From Sphingomonas sp. Leaf21 (GTDB lineage: Bacteria > Pseudomonadota > Alphaproteobacteria > Sphingomonadales > Sphingomonadaceae), in the NCBI RefSeq assembly GCF_916858675.1, contig NZ_CAKASM010000004.1, positions 1 to 64,000 of the forward strand: DNA of 64,000 nt, in the 5' to 3' direction. The notes beneath the pieces are model-generated. The model was not told the origin of the DNA, searched no databases, and saw only the letters and a list, made by a program, of their open reading frames with translations. Both the position numbers and the translations under genes were made by a program. Numbering within the stretch: position 1 is the first letter of the stretch; each line of letters starts with the position of its first letter. This document shows, one piece after another, positions 63,833 to 64,000 of the stretch.

Positions 63833-64000
63833 TCAGAACAGCCGCGCCAGGCTCCGCTCGAGCATCAGCATCTGCCACAAGGTCCGGCCGTGATCCGCCC
63901 GTCCGGCGCGGTGGTCCGCCGCCATCCGTCCCAACTCGGCGAGCTGGAACCACCCCGTCTCGCGCAGCAGTCCCGAATGCTCAAGCCGCGCGGCATCGTC
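63833..64000 (-). CDS. Asparagine synthetase C-terminus (partial)
   Basis: The last 55 codons of a gene continuing beyond the window. The tail (LLRETGWFQLAELGRMAADH and TLWQMLMLERSLARLF) matches the C-terminus of glutamine-hydrolysing asparagine synthetases, where DH-x4-LWxLLMLE is typical. Frame and length agree with an intact 3' end. The start and the amidotransferase domain lie outside. Confidence 0.75.
   Translation of the reverse strand, partial: DDAARLEHSGLLRETGWFQLAELGRMAADHRAGRADHGRTLWQMLMLERSLARLF

Overview
This window looks like chromosomal DNA of a Sphingomonas-like alphaproteobacterium (Sphingomonadaceae). The DNA is GC-rich. It carries an alphaproteobacterial ChpT phosphotransferase, a sigma-32 gene and a chemotaxis cluster. 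It also carries an ornithine decarboxylase next to a deoxyhypusine-synthase-like gene, which fits a homospermidine-making sphingomonad, and several families of short palindromic intergenic repeats. Almost the whole window is ordinary core genome. I see no prophage, insertion sequence, CRISPR array or tRNA gene.

Layout. 1-5 kb: a broken TrmO-like fragment, a small exported protein, a secreted GH36 alpha-galactosidase and a ferredoxin reductase. 5-11.3 kb (minus strand): carA, a small secreted ORF, carB, greA and a rhomboid protease, tightly packed. 11.4-16.6 kb (plus): a yqeY-like gene, dnaG and rpoD, with a repeat-bracketed DUF559 nuclease cassette before dnaG and an AT-rich, foreign-looking 3' third in dnaG. 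16.6-24.1 kb: a TonB-domain protein, a cyclophilin and the ffh-rpsP-rimM-trmD-rplS ribosome-maturation group. That group is split by a vapBC toxin-antitoxin pair and a convergent flavoprotein. 24.4-30 kb: a doubly degenerate GGDEF/EAL protein, a DUF924 protein, mtaB-ftsY-yciB and a superoxide dismutase.

30-34 kb is the most unusual part. It holds pspF and, divergent from it, a sigma-54 promoter followed by a 49-residue ORF, pspA, pspB, pspC and four further small membrane proteins. These four repeat a C-terminal coiled-coil module related to the PspB tail, giving an expanded phage-shock/envelope-stress operon. 34-41 kb: sufE, a J-domain protein coupled to a thioredoxin-like ferredoxin, a SulP transporter overlapping a beta-carbonic anhydrase, a large TonB-domain protein, the RNase P RNA and an amidase.

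41-48 kb (minus): cheA-cheW-cheY-cheB-cheR, preceded by a JAMM peptidase gene overlapping chpT. 47.6-54.8 kb: rluD, rpoH, an amine oxidase, a GNAT enzyme, an isochorismatase remnant, an alpha/beta hydrolase, then two cysteine desulfurases and a ferredoxin joined by 4-base overlaps. 54.9-58.7 kb: a glycine/tryptophan repeat protein, SRP RNA, dnaX, ybaB and mtgA. 58.7-64 kb: threonine dehydratase, the polyamine pair, a lipase-like hydrolase and the 3' end of an asparagine synthetase gene that runs off the window.

Genes are densely packed and 4-base stop/start overlaps are common. Much of the window therefore probably runs as short, translationally coupled operons.
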